From contig OW051495.1 of the NCBI GenBank assembly GCA_932521035.1, positions 9,176,001 through 9,240,000 on the forward strand: 64,000 nucleotides of DNA, written 5' to 3'. Shown here piece by piece: positions 54,875 through 64,000 of this stretch (position 1 is the first letter of the stretch; the number at the start of each line of letters is the position of its first letter). The stretch is from Oscheius dolichura (Eukaryota; Nematoda; Chromadorea; Rhabditida; Rhabditidae). The notes beneath the pieces were generated by a model that was given only the letters and a program-made list of their open reading frames with translations, ran no database searches and had not been told where the DNA came from. The position numbers and the translations under genes are program-made.

Positions 54875-55387
54875 ATGGCCATCTTGAAGCTCACTTTCCT
54901 CACCCTGCTCACTGTCCGGAGCTCCAGCCAATGTGTGGCAATGAAGCCTCCCGATTTCGATGATATAATTCCTCTGACGAGGATTCCTCCGACCTCTGCT
55001 GCTAGAACTACAACTACTCCAGTTCAAACGACCACCACAATCGCAACAACGACTAGTAAAACAGGCAGGTCTACGGCCGTTTCGAAGAAAAGAGTTAAAT
55101 TTATAGATCCTTGCGACGCGTGCACACTTCCGACAATTTTTAGCTTAACCGACTCTAGCCCACCCTGTGGAGGAGCTTTTCCAAATCTTCCTACAATCAC
55201 AGTAGACGCTCTGACAGACGGCACCACATGCCAATTGGTGGCTTCTGGATGCCAAGCTTATGATACCATTCTCAGCGACGGCCAATGTTCTTCTGAACTG
55301 TTCACACCTAACCCCGTATGCCAGGATGGCCTGTTTGTTGGAGCTGGAGGCGCAGGGATCACTCAAATTCGATGTTTGATTGCATAA
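54875..55387 (+). CDS. secreted C6-domain protein, single exon
   Basis: An intact 170-residue frame with no intron. The start at 54875 (MAILKLTFLTLLTVRSSSQC, a signal peptide) lies 12 bases after a CTATTTCAG acceptor suited to trans-splicing. The larger upstream open frame (from 54494) includes the acceptor and is not coding. After the leader comes a Thr-rich stretch (TTTTPVQTTTTIATTTSK) that is probably O-glycosylated. The Cys-patterned region then follows (CDACTLPTIF, PPCGGAFPN, CQLVASGCQAYDTI, DGQC, PVCQDG, IRCLIA). Its spacing resembles the nematode C6 domain found in secreted proteins of unknown role. Family assignment is moderate. Confidence 0.75.
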   Translation: MAILKLTFLTLLTVRSSSQCVAMKPPDFDDIIPLTRIPPTSAARTTTTPVQTTTTIATTTSKTGRSTAVSKKRVKFIDPCDACTLPTIFSLTDSSPPCGGAFPNLPTITVDALTDGTTCQLVASGCQAYDTILSDGQCSSELFTPNPVCQDGLFVGAGGAGITQIRCLIA

Positions 55388-56025
55388 GTTTGTTTAAAAT
55401 GCTACAGTAGTGCCTGTTGACAATAATATGTGTAATAAATGATGGGATCATCTCAAATTGATTATGCAACAGTGGGTCTGTTAATGAAACACTGGACGTA
55501 CGTACAATCGGCGATGCTTGATCCAGTTGCTAAGACGTAAATGAATTGAACTTCTTCCGCCTGTGACGTAGTGTTAACGCTGATTCCTTTGCCAGCGCTT
55601 TGGAACTAAAATACTCTACATTTTACCATGACTAGACGCTTGACTTTTCCGTTTCTTTCAGGAGATCTAGCTCATTCTATCCGATTTTCATGAAATAGAC
55701 TTAAAACGTATTCCCTTGAATAGAACCTCATGGGTTTGTATTGTTCGAACCGTTCGCAGTGTATGGTTTTATTCAATAGCTATCTATATAGATGAAGGTT
55801 TCTATAGTCTGTCAAGGAAAAAGACGACATTGGAAGTTCTCAAATCTAGCTGCGAGTCGAACTAACAAGCAAATTTTTCTTCATGGTGGCCGAAAATGCG
55901 CTCTCACCGCTTCCATTTTACGATTTTGTTAGACCTATTTTCTTGACAGACTATATTCCAACAGTGAGTTTTTTACACCTACCCAAGGGCTGTTCCAGCT
56001 ACGAAGGGAAGGTCGCGAACATAGG
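55388..56025. other. intergenic, no gene seen
   Basis: The 3' flank of the C6 gene has AATAAATG near 55434. The rest has only short frames without motifs. Confidence 0.3.
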
Positions 56026-56460
56026 CACTCTGATTTGGCTGATTTTTTGTCTGGATGTAACCCCAGGCTAGTGATGTATAAGAATTAGCTCCTCGATCCA
56101 CGATTTGGGAGAGCTATGTTCACCGAAAGGTCGTACTATGGCGTTTTCGCTCATTATTTCGCCTTCATAACTTTTGATCCATACACTGCAGTGAGCTAAA
56201 CTTGGTTGCTGCTTATACAACCGTTAAGACTTCGTCAGTACAATATAGAAAAATTCTAGCCATATCCATAAAATTGGTCTACACATCAATCTCAAAATGC
56301 AGCTTGTTTCAAGAAGATTTTTAGGAATTTTCTGAGCAGAGCTAAACCTTTTTCCATACTCTACTTATAAACGTTGATGTGCTGAATAAATTGAAGATCG
56401 TTATGGAAGTTCCACATCACTAGCATAGGGCTACATCCTGACAAAAAAATCAGCCTTCCC
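56026..56460. mobile_element. palindromic element related to the 53.9 kb element
   Basis: The left arm GGCTGATTTTTTGTCTGGATG with CCAGGCTAGTGATGT (56040-56083) is inverted at 56415-56456 (ACATCACTAGCATAGGG, then CATCCTGACAAAAAAATCAGCC). The arms share the GGCTGATTTT.TGTC and TAGTGATGT blocks with the element at 53897, so they belong to one family with a different core. Confidence 0.65.
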
Positions 56461-56682
56461 TTGTAAGTAAAAATTCAATTTCCTCGAATCGAGGTTATAC
56501 TGATACTTATGAGCTTATCTTCACTACACTCGTCTGCCAACAGTTATATGGACAGACAAGTTTTTCAAATCTGATTGGAAAACGGCATTACCTAATTAGA
56601 AGATCATGAAAATCGGATATAAACCAGTCAAGAGATTATGAAATAAAAAGAAAAGGCAGCGTTCTTTGCCAAGATTGTAATG

Positions 56683-57018
56683 CTAAGTACTTACTGTGAA
56701 TTCTCCGCTCCCGTATGCCATTACCATTGGAATCCTAGGAATACCCTTGTCATCAATTAAGACTGTATAGTTGGGGTTGGCTTGCATTTGCGGTGTTGTG
56801 GTGGCTAGAATCATCTGGTAACCGCTGTAACCCATAAAGACAGCTGAGAAGAGGGTATCATTGTTGGCAGAAAGACCAGCGATTTTGATATTAAAGCTAG
56901 GCTTGACGGAGCTGTAATATTTTGTATATTAACCAGAAAAAAATAACTACGTGTTCAAGGAGCAAACTACTCGAAAAGGGACACCTTCCTCGATAAGACC
57001 AACAACATCTTGCAGATA
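56683..57018 (-). CDS. orphan exon pair of an unrecognised protein
   Basis: Two exons join in phase. The first (57018-56951) follows GATTTTCAG and reads YLQDVVGLIEEGVPFRVV, ending CSLN plus a split Thr codon. A 39 bp intron ends TATTACAG. The second (56911-56683) reads SVKPSFNIKIAGLSANNDT, then FSAVFMGYSGYQMIL, and ends MAYGSGEFTVST with TAG. Beta-strand-like alternation suggests a globular, perhaps galectin-like fold, but no motif is decisive. No initiator exon was found upstream, and flanking DNA is repeat-rich. It may be the tail of a partly lost gene. Confidence 0.4.
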
Positions 57019-57779
57019 CTGAAAATCAGATCTCCTTGATTTGAAGAAAAAAAACAGCTTGGTAACTGCGAGTCTGACGTGCTCCTATTAGGAAACATAA
57101 GATGTTCACATAGAACTTGAGCGTTACTGAGCCCAACTTGTTGAAATACGGTTAAAATTTTACAATCTTCACCCGTCCGTGTGCATATTGTATGGCCCCT
57201 TTCCACACTTATACTTCATAGAGTGTAAAGAAGTAATTCCAAACTTCCCGCGTCGATTAACTTATAAAAATCATCTAGGGGCAGGTGGGATAGATCAAGG
57301 ATAGTTTTGGGCAACTCGCTATTATTTTAAAGGAACTCTGAGGGACCTGATCCACACATTCATTTTTGCTATTCTTGGGCTTATTCGATGCAGAAAAAAA
57401 TCTGAACCGGAAGTAATTTTGGCACCAAAATCTGTAACGCTTTTGATATAGAAAACCTCAAAAAATTTATTTTCTTTTCAATGGCACAGTTTCATGCCCC
57501 TCAAAAATTACTTTCGAATCTTTCGAATATGCCGGATCGAATGCAATTTACAGAAAAAAAAAGTAAAAATGTGTCGTTTTTTCACGCTGTGTTCGACAAA
57601 GTTGCATTGGCCGAAGAGCAAAAAATGCGCTGGTCCCGGCACGATCACTGTCGCGGCGAGCTGTATTAGGTCGGGGCCAAAAGTTACGGTACGGCGCACG
57701 GGAGCGCTGTTTACTTGTGATACTCAGTCAAAGAAGCTCATTTTTCAAATCCTTCAATTTAGCTATATTTCTTCACTCT
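57019..57779. other. intergenic, no gene seen
   Basis: Low-complexity AT-rich DNA with short frames. Those at 57481-57784 overlap in two phases and show no motif. Confidence 0.3.
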
Positions 57780-57975
57780 TTTGATTGTAAAGTGGTGGGC
57801 TACCTATCAGAACAATAAACTGCCAAAAAATTGGAAGAAATCATGTGAAAATAAAAAAAATAACGAAAAAATGATTAAGAATGAAAATAAATTTAGACTA
57901 CGCAGCCAAAGTTTTGCCGGGAAGTGCTTACAAGTGTGCACAAGCTTTTTCCCGACCTAACTGCCCCTTTAAGGC
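57780..57975 (-). mobile_element. diverged TTAA-type MITE copy
   Basis: Contains the family's middle block (GATTGTAAAGT.GT..GCTACCTATCAGA.CAATAAA) and ends CCCGACCTAACTGCCCCTTTAA, a degraded version of the terminal repeat. A possible far end TTTTAAAGGAACTCTGAGGG lies near 57326, but the DNA between does not match, so I keep the shorter span. Confidence 0.55.
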
Positions 57976-58738
57976 GTAGTGCTTGCAAGTTTTAACTCGC
58001 TTGCTTAAAAGCAGTTTTCTTACGGTAACTTCTGCTAGTACAAGTCCAACAGATAGGAGAGCCACTAGAGTCTGGCGATACATGGACGATTAATGCGACT
58101 CCAATAGCCTCGCGTTGCTAGGGGCTATGTAAAAGAGTAACGGGGATTGCCGACAGAATATCGAATAGTTTTTTATGGAACAGTTTGTATAAAACCTAAA
58201 GAGGGAGAATAGGGGACACTGACACACTTTTCGCAGTCTGTGCCGACGTCAGCGGGAAAGTGTGAGTGGAAACAAGTGGAAACAAACTTTGCCCCTCCAC
58301 GCTAAGCGTGAAAAAAGATATAAAGGCGGGAAAATGAGTAAAAACGCAATACAAAAACCTTTCGGCTTGCCTAACTCGTTCAAATCGAGGATAAAGCAGC
58401 TAATTTTTGTTGTGTTATACATTATTATCATAGGCCTACATTATAGCAAAAAATTAGCCAAATCGGTCACACCCAGTTGGTGCACTTCCTTCTAGAGCAG
58501 TTGCTCGGGGCGCGTTTGATTTTCATGGACCAAAAAAATTGCGTTCGAGTTAATTTTTTCAAAATTGTGACATACAATTTTTGTGCTTTTTATTGCTTTC
58601 ACTAATTGGAAAAAGCTGATCATTTTAGCAAATAGAAATACTGAATACTCATGTGGAAAACAATAGTTGACATTTTAAAAAGTTTCAAGTTACAAGTTAA
58701 TTGCCATAATCAGCTTATATCACGCGAGGGAAACCATT
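57976..58738. other. intergenic with repeat relics
   Basis: No gene was seen. At 58430-58490 ATAGGCCTACATTATAG, TTAGCCAAATCGG and CAGTTGGTGCACTTC resemble a decayed right arm of the 53.9 kb element. A block at about 58345-58420 (ACAAAAACCTTTCGGCTTGCC to GCAGCTAATTTTT) recurs near 63885-63950. Confidence 0.4.
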
Positions 58739-59072
58739 TGCCCTTGCTGCGCAAGTTCTTGAACTGGTACAGCGGGACGACGAGGTGGTAGGCCGGTGCT
58801 CTCTCAGGCGATGTTGTTGCTTCTGCTGCAGAAGTCGAGGCTGATTAGGCTGTGGAATCCAGTAGAGCGTACGGTCTCACGGTGCTCCAATCCGGCTTGA
58901 GGGCTTCTGTCCTTTGTCACGGCTGCACGGCGGCGGACGAGCTGAATTCGGCGAAAGTCGTCAGCAACCGTGGCTGGCTTTTTTTTAAAGACGGACTTCT
59001 TCTAGCGCAGAAGATACGGAATATCTCCACTTCTATAAATTATTCGCCGTTTGGAAGCCCCTCTTTCGCAGA

Positions 59073-59196
59073 TACCGTATTTACCCTGATGATATAAGCG
59101 CACCTCCTAGGAGAAGCGCACCTCTAATACAAGCGCAGGGGTCGAGGGGTATCGAACAATAGAAGCGCATGCGCTTATATCAAGGTAAATACGGTA
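59073..59196. repeat. 124 bp palindromic MITE
   Basis: The ends are TACCGTATTTACC and its perfect inverse GGTAAATACGGTA. Inside them, GATATAAGCGCA and TGCGCTTATATC are also inverted. Terminal TA suggests Tc1/mariner-type insertion. The whole segment could fold into a long hairpin. Confidence 0.75.
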
Positions 59197-59217
59197 TTTT
59201 TCTTCTATCAGCTCCCT

Positions 59218-59450
59218 TTGTGGGCTTTCATTTTTCGGGAATAGCTAGCAACGAATGAAATGTGTTTAGTAACGGGCCCCCTATTTTGAGAGCGATCATC
59301 CGGCTTCCAATGGTAGACATAAAATGCCATTCTTCCCTCTTTTCTCCCTAGTTACCAGTGGGTATGAGTGACAACCCGAAACGGTTCCATAGATCTCGAA
59401 AGATAGAGAAATTCTTTGGAGAAGGGAGTGAATATTAGAGAAAATAAGAA
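59218..59450 (+). repeat. interspersed repeat, copy C (inverted)
   Basis: The reverse complement matches copy B at 51800-51980 over several blocks: AGCAACGAATGA, GGCCCC, ACATAAAATGCCATTCTT, AGTTACC and TGACAACCCGAAACGGT. Similarity by eye is about 70-75 percent. Confidence 0.5.
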
Positions 59451-59930
59451 AGAACCAATTAAATTTCAATGGCAAGGTGACATTACGCTCCTTTTCTTTT
59501 TTTTTCGTTTTTCCTATTCGTTTAGACACGAGTTTTCTGTTCCTTTCCACCCCATGGGCTCTCAAGTAAAATAAACGTGTTTGTCCTGACTCTTGTCAGG
59601 AAAGGTCAATGAGCGGGGCGCGCTATCTAGTCAGTCTGATAGTTGTATGGGTCAGACATTAGTGAGTACAGTTTTCTCTCCTATTATTTTAATTGATGCA
59701 GTTATAATAAATCCCCTTTCTCCTAAACGCCTCCATCTCATTAATGTCGCTCTATAGTTTGGACCATTCCACTGAACCACCTTGTTAGTCCAGTTAGTGG
59801 CAAAGATACGTGGCATATCCGAACCCCTAGTAGACCCTGGTTCAAACAGTGTTGTCAGCGCTTCTCCTTATCTGAAGAGACAGTCATTTCCGAAAAAGTC
59901 CAGCTATCAGCTCACTCTTCTTTGCTCAAT

Positions 59931-61028
59931 ATGACCGGCTTCCCCCTTATTACTCTTACTCCTACATTACTCGAGAAAGTCATTAACAAGGTGGGCTTGT
60001 TTTTAAATGTTAACCTAGAAACTTTTCAGTGTGAGTCGAAAATCTATTTCCGCCTACAACAGACATGTTTGGGTGTGTGGAAGTTCATTCAAAACAATCC
60101 GCATATCTCAGTTCCATTCATGGGTACATATTTGCTACCCGTTATTAGGCAAAAGTCCATTTTTGAAAAACTCCAAGGGCTGGTCAGCCGATTCATTAGA
60201 AGTCAAGAATTTGGAGCTGGCGTGAGACTCCTGCCAGTGGGCGATATAGAGCACCCGCTAGATTTAGAAGAAGTCTACGGAACTCGACTTGAATCGCTCG
60301 TGATAGTTCGTCAGTTTCCGACTTTTCTCGAGAACCCCCGTTCTAGCAGGATACTTTGACGCTGGTTACGATTCCCTAAAGAAGTATCGAGTAACATGTA
60401 GTCGATTGAACATCGAATATACGCACTGGACTAAAGAACAATATGAAGAAATATTGCAACTTTTAAAACCTATAGAGATCAAATTAAACAGTGAAAATTG
60501 TAACAGCTTTGAAGCACTATTTCAGTCGAAGACACTAGTATGTTATCTTTTTTACTTGTTTTTTTTAAATCTTAACAATTCTAGAGAAACGTAGAAGTTA
60601 TTCTGGACGAAGAAAATGCTAAAAGTGCAATAGAAAGTCTACTGCCAAGAGTATCAGAGCTGGACACTACTGCGACCGATATGCCATTACTTTTTTTATA
60701 CCGAGAAGTCTTACAGGTAACAGTAGACAATATTTAATATTGACACATGTTTAGTCAGATTCTTTTTACTACTCCTTTGCCTCATCTACATTTGTTCTGC
60801 TTCGCTGCACTACCGGAATACATAGACCCTGAAGATTCTAAAGCCCGCCTCGTGGAACTAGAGCAAGTATTAGCAGACTATAACTTGACGTGCACAGCAG
60901 GAGACTTGGACTGTATCCAGTTTTCGGTGGAGCTGCCTCCTCATGCTCCTCATGGGGCTTCCTGCACAGTCGTCTTCAGTTTCCAGTCCAGCTATATTCA
61001 CATAACCTATAGAAATGAAAATGCGTAA
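59931..61028 (+). CDS. F-box family protein (intact)
   Basis: Same five-exon plan as the gene at 37222. Exon 1 is 59931-59990 (MTGFPLITLTPTLLEKVINK, 60 bp). Exon 2, from 60030, has IYFRLQQTCLGVWKFIQNN and VYGTRLESLVIV. Exon 3, from about 60350, has GYDSLKKYRVTCSRLNI and LLKPIEIKLNSE. Exon 4, from about 60585, has NVEVILDEENAKSAIE. Exon 5, from about 60759, has HLFCFAALPEYID and ends ELPPHAPHGASCTVVFSF. The fifth exon uses a TCAG acceptor just after GTTTAG; the earlier AG would break the frame. No stop or frameshift was found. It lies 17 kb from the other copies and is likely a dispersed family member. SCF-type substrate recognition is inferred from the family. Confidence 0.8.
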
Positions 61029-61859
61029 CGCTAAGCATTTTCCCTTTCATGGCACATCTTCCTCTAAAAATGTACTATTCAATTTATGAAAAAAATAAAC
61101 ATTGCTACAATAAACTACATTTGACTTCATTTTGTTTCATTTGAAACTGTCAAGTTTTCTCAAGATAAAACTCTAAAAAATCATCTTTTTCAGGAGCAAC
61201 GGCAACAACAATGTAGTAACTGCATTCAATAATAACAATGCGTCTCAGCGAAGTAAATCACTTTGTTCCTAAAGCAACACTTTTGGGACAGAAAGAAAAC
61301 GCGTAAGCATTCCCATCTCTGCACACGGATCAGCTACAACACTTGCCAACAATGAGAATAACTATGTTCGGAGAGTGTGTGAGTCGGAAGAGTGTCATTT
61401 GTTTTGGTGTGTAACGCTGTCAACGGCTGCCTGAAAACACATATGTACAGATAAAACGTTATATCCGTACCTCGTAGAAGTCGGTGAAAAAGCAATCTTA
61501 TGAATGTTCTAGGTGGTAGTGGGCCTAATTGGATACTTGGAGTTCAGCTAGATGATTGATATTATTCGTTTTTTCAAAGAGAAGAGTCGGGATATATGCC
61601 CGTCCTGAAAACAACACAGTCCTTTAGAGAGAGAAAAAAAAGGGAAAGGAGGAAGAAGGGAGCTGCTTGCTGGGCTGTTTGAAACGTGATTGCCGGGGTA
61701 CATCCGTGAAGGCCAATTTGCATGATTCAAGTTATAGGAGGCTGGCTAGAGGAGACCGCCTTTTTAGCTGACGACTGATGGGGAACATCTGCCACCGAAC
61801 GCAATATGTGAGGCAGAATATTGCCAGTGGGGAAGGTCGACGTCGGGGTTTTAACTTTG
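61029..61859. other. intergenic, no gene seen
   Basis: Begins with the F-box gene's 3' flank (AATAAAC near 61093). The remainder is AT-rich with no recognisable exon or RNA. Confidence 0.3.
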
Positions 61860-62111
61860 TCAAGGTAGAAGTTTCCTTGGCCTCAAGTAGGCTTTGGGAT
61901 ATCTTTGTTGTGGAAATAAATCTTTACTATCTTCATGGTTCACACGATTATTGACGGTAAAACATAAGAGATAAGCGCAAATAAACGCGTAAACCAGAAA
62001 CATCAGTGAAAGGTTTTTCTCAACAGCGCTAAATTCGGATTTTTTCCATGTTCGTTCAACTACCCCAGCAGGCAAAGCCGATCTTCGATTTTTAGTTTGT
62101 GCAGCAGGCAT
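61860..62111 (-). CDS. small single-pass membrane protein (83 residues)
   Basis: An unspliced frame with a true ATG at 62111 and TGA at 61860. It starts MPAAQTKNRRSALPAG, a basic N terminus, followed by one hydrophobic helix (LSLMFLVYAFICAYLLCF) and a polar, basic tail (YPKAYLRPRKLLP). It resembles a type II or tail-in orientation microprotein rather than a signal peptide, because the hydrophobic stretch is central. It is head-to-head with the ShKT gene, 158 bp between start codons. Expression evidence is absent; a chance frame remains possible. Confidence 0.4.
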   Translation of the reverse strand: MPAAQTKNRRSALPAGVVERTWKKSEFSAVEKNLSLMFLVYAFICAYLLCFTVNNRVNHEDSKDLFPQQRYPKAYLRPRKLLP

Positions 62112-62269
62112 GCAAGGACATGCTATTCTTGGTACATTTCTATTTGTTTAAGCCATGTCGGGCAGTGCCTTTAGGGACAATGTCATCCTGTAGCCCTACG
62201 TTTGTTTCATTAGCTGTTCTTGTGTTGTAAGCCCTGTATAAAAACGGAGAAGGCGTCTGACCTGCTCCA

Positions 62270-63115
62270 ATGCTTGCTCTACTCATCATCTCCGTCTTTT
62301 CATTCTATCAAACGGTATGTCTAGATATCGACTGCACAGAAGTGCGAAGTGACGGAAACCTCTACTTGGCACCATCAGCTCTAAAAAATTGCGTGGATAT
62401 GTACTCAACTGATACCTGCAAGCGTATGTTCAATAATGGTGGAGGTTATACAGCCAACCTTGTAATGTTAGCCCCAGTTGCTCGTTCTACACTCTGCTAT
62501 ATGGTAAAAACCATAAGCATTGTAAATGTATTCGTTTAGGTTGGACCTGCTTCCGCACAAATAGCAGATCCTAGTGGAGATCAGAAACGAGCAGCCATTG
62601 CTTTTTGTCCCCTCTATTGCGGGTATTGCTGCGTGGCTCCCGCTAATAATTGTTCCAACGCTCCAGGTAATCTCCTTTTTTAAATATTTAAGTGTTTTCT
62701 TCCAGCTCCTAGATTGGACTGTAACACTATAACAGACGATATGTGTGACAGTATCCTGTGGAGGGAATTAATCGCCAAGGATTGTCCCAGAGCTTGTGGA
62801 TTCTGCCTTCTGGGAGGATGCGTCGACATTGTTCCCGACTGCGCCACTCAGCCTACAATTTGCTCCAACGCAGCCATGGCAGAATTCACACAAGTCAATT
62901 GTAGAAGGACGTGTGGTCTGTGCGACAGTAACTCTACGAGTACCACGGCGGCTCCCTGCCCTGCTGTCACAAGTAGCGTCACCAGTGGTTCTTCCTCTTG
63001 TAGAGACAGAAGCGACGGCTGCTCGTTGTGGAACATGAATGGCTTCTGTGCTAGTGCATTCTATACGACGGATCATAAGAGGGATTACTGCGCAGCAACG
63101 TGCGGCATCTGCTAG
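62270..63115 (+). CDS. secreted multi-ShKT-domain protein
   Basis: Three exons: 62270-62502, 62540-62666 and 62706-63115. TATAAAA lies at about 62237. The start gives a signal peptide (MLALLIISVFSFYQTVCLD). Four Cys-rich modules follow. The first is atypical and spans exons 1-2, ending CPLYCGYCC. The next three are clear ShKT modules ending CPRACGFC, CRRTCGLC and CAATCGIC, with the acidic start of each (LDCNTITDDMC, GCVDIVPDCATQPTIC, SCRDRSDGC). A short Ser/Thr linker separates the last two. ShKT modules occur widely in nematode secreted proteins, enzymes and cuticle components. No catalytic domain is attached, so the role is unknown. All three exons are in phase and the protein ends at the last module's cysteine. 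Confidence 0.85.
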
Positions 63116-64000
63116 CAGCCAAATATCTGTTGCCCTCTTCATAATAGTATCATGTACAAAACAGTTATACAGCTATTGTAATTTTTATGCTAGTCGTTAT
63201 TAAAGCTTCTTGTTCCATTTTAATAGTTTTTACGGCAAGATGCTCAACAATGATTGTATACGAGCTTGTAGGGTAAACATAGAAGCATGGATCAAATAAT
63301 GTTCCGCTTTGTTAGGGGCGAGCAGCCATCATCTGAACTAACAGACGGCACTCTGCAGGCTACTCATTTCGTAGGAAAAAGTGGCGCAGTGCTTTCTCTA
63401 TAGTCTGTTTCAATTTGAACTGTCTTCGTCACCCCTTTTCGTTTTTTAGGGTTTAGGGAGGTTTATTCGATCTAGATCGGACACCTTGGCCGTCTGTGTG
63501 ATCCAACACCTCAGGTGGCATGCTTTTTTTTGTGTGGTTGTGCATGTTTCTGGCAAGCTGATCATAACCTCATACTCAGCTTCCCTTTTACTGGTTGAAT
63601 TTTCATTCGGCCCCTTTCACTTCCTGAATGTCAGCTACTTGTGAGCAAAGTGGTGCTATTGGTGAAGGCGTTCTATGCTATAATCCTGAGAATTTTTGTG
63701 ATGGCTTGTTGAAATCGGGTTGATACTGGTCACAATAGGGAAAAAATATAAAACTGGAGGACGCCTTCTCTTTCTCCTGGCCTGCGCTGAATGAGAGGTT
63801 TCTTCTTGATTTTTTACTTCCTTCAAATTTCATCCATTCATTTAAATATAATATAATATGGCAGTTGGTAGAAATTAAAAACGCCATACAAAACTCTTTC
63901 GACTCGTTTAGTCCTTCCAAATCATCGATAGTGCAGCTAATTTTTTTTACTTTCTATATGAGCAGTACAGCCTATATACTCCCAAACTACTTGTGTTTCA
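63116..64000. other. intergenic with a repeat block
   Basis: A polyadenylation-like ATTAAAG occurs near 63199. At about 63880-63955 the block ACAAAACTCTTTCGACTCG to GCAGCTAATTTTT resembles 58345-58420. No gene was recognised before the window ends. Confidence 0.3.

Noticed and set aside
58852-59097. 81-codon frame in GC-richer patch
   Set aside because: No splice context, no motif, and both strands are open over the same patch; insufficient to call a gene.
1-64000. CRISPR arrays, bacterial operons, rRNA or intact tRNA genes
   Set aside because: Spliceosomal introns throughout and no regularly spaced direct repeats; only one partial tRNA-like segment was seen.

Overview
The window is nuclear DNA of a nematode, most likely a rhabditid close to Caenorhabditis. 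The evidence is small exons split by introns of about 40-50 bp with TTTCAG-type acceptors, start codons lying just after an acceptor-like AG (trans-splicing), tightly spaced same-strand gene runs, and nematode gene families: str-superfamily chemoreceptors, expanding F-box genes, ShKT and C6 secreted proteins. Start and stop positions were read from the sequence. Internal exon joins were inferred from frame and GT/AG sites without transcript data.

Layout. 0.8-7.8 kb (+): a large NACHT/WD40-repeat protein of the NWD1 type. 8.5-9.6 kb (+): a decayed F-box gene. 10.4-15.1 kb (+): three intact tandem seven-transmembrane chemoreceptor genes, with a TTAA-flanked MITE between the first two. 15.6-19.2 kb (+): a secreted, probably surface-anchored protein with repeated CUB-like stretches. 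19.3-29.7 kb (-): a compact five-gene run, in transcription order RFC5-like clamp-loader subunit, Mediator MED30, mitochondrial ribosomal protein S17, RNase P/MRP subunit POP1 and an FHIP (FAM160) homologue. The genes are 135-172 bp apart, as expected of an SL2-type operon. 30.3-31.9 kb (-): two small related genes with mitochondrial-type N termini and a shared C-terminal motif, one carrying a MITE in an intron. 32.2-34.5 kb (-): an unrecognised acidic protein. 35.5-36.5 kb (+): a claudin-like four-pass membrane protein. 37.2-42.6 kb (+): an F-box cluster with one intact gene, a fragment, a frameshifted copy and a two-unit in-frame fusion. 43.0-52.9 kb (-): a very large mosaic surface protein (signal peptide, Ser/Thr-rich mucin region, C-type-lectin-like and sushi-like regions, EGF modules, several membrane spans, long cytoplasmic tail). 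53-60 kb: repeat-rich DNA with palindromic transposon-like elements, one single-exon C6-domain secreted protein and an orphan exon pair. 59.9-61.0 kb (+): another intact F-box gene. 61.9-63.1 kb: a small single-pass membrane protein diverging from a multi-ShKT secreted protein.

The clearest functional grouping is the minus-strand operon, which joins DNA replication, transcription, mitochondrial translation, RNA processing and dynein/Hook cargo linkage. The rest is environment-facing accessory sequence: chemoreceptors, F-box proteins and secreted or surface proteins shaped by tandem duplication, fusion and decay. The most unusual items are the mosaic mucin membrane protein, the fused F-box pair, the pair of small putative mitochondrial proteins, and the merged five-gene operon.
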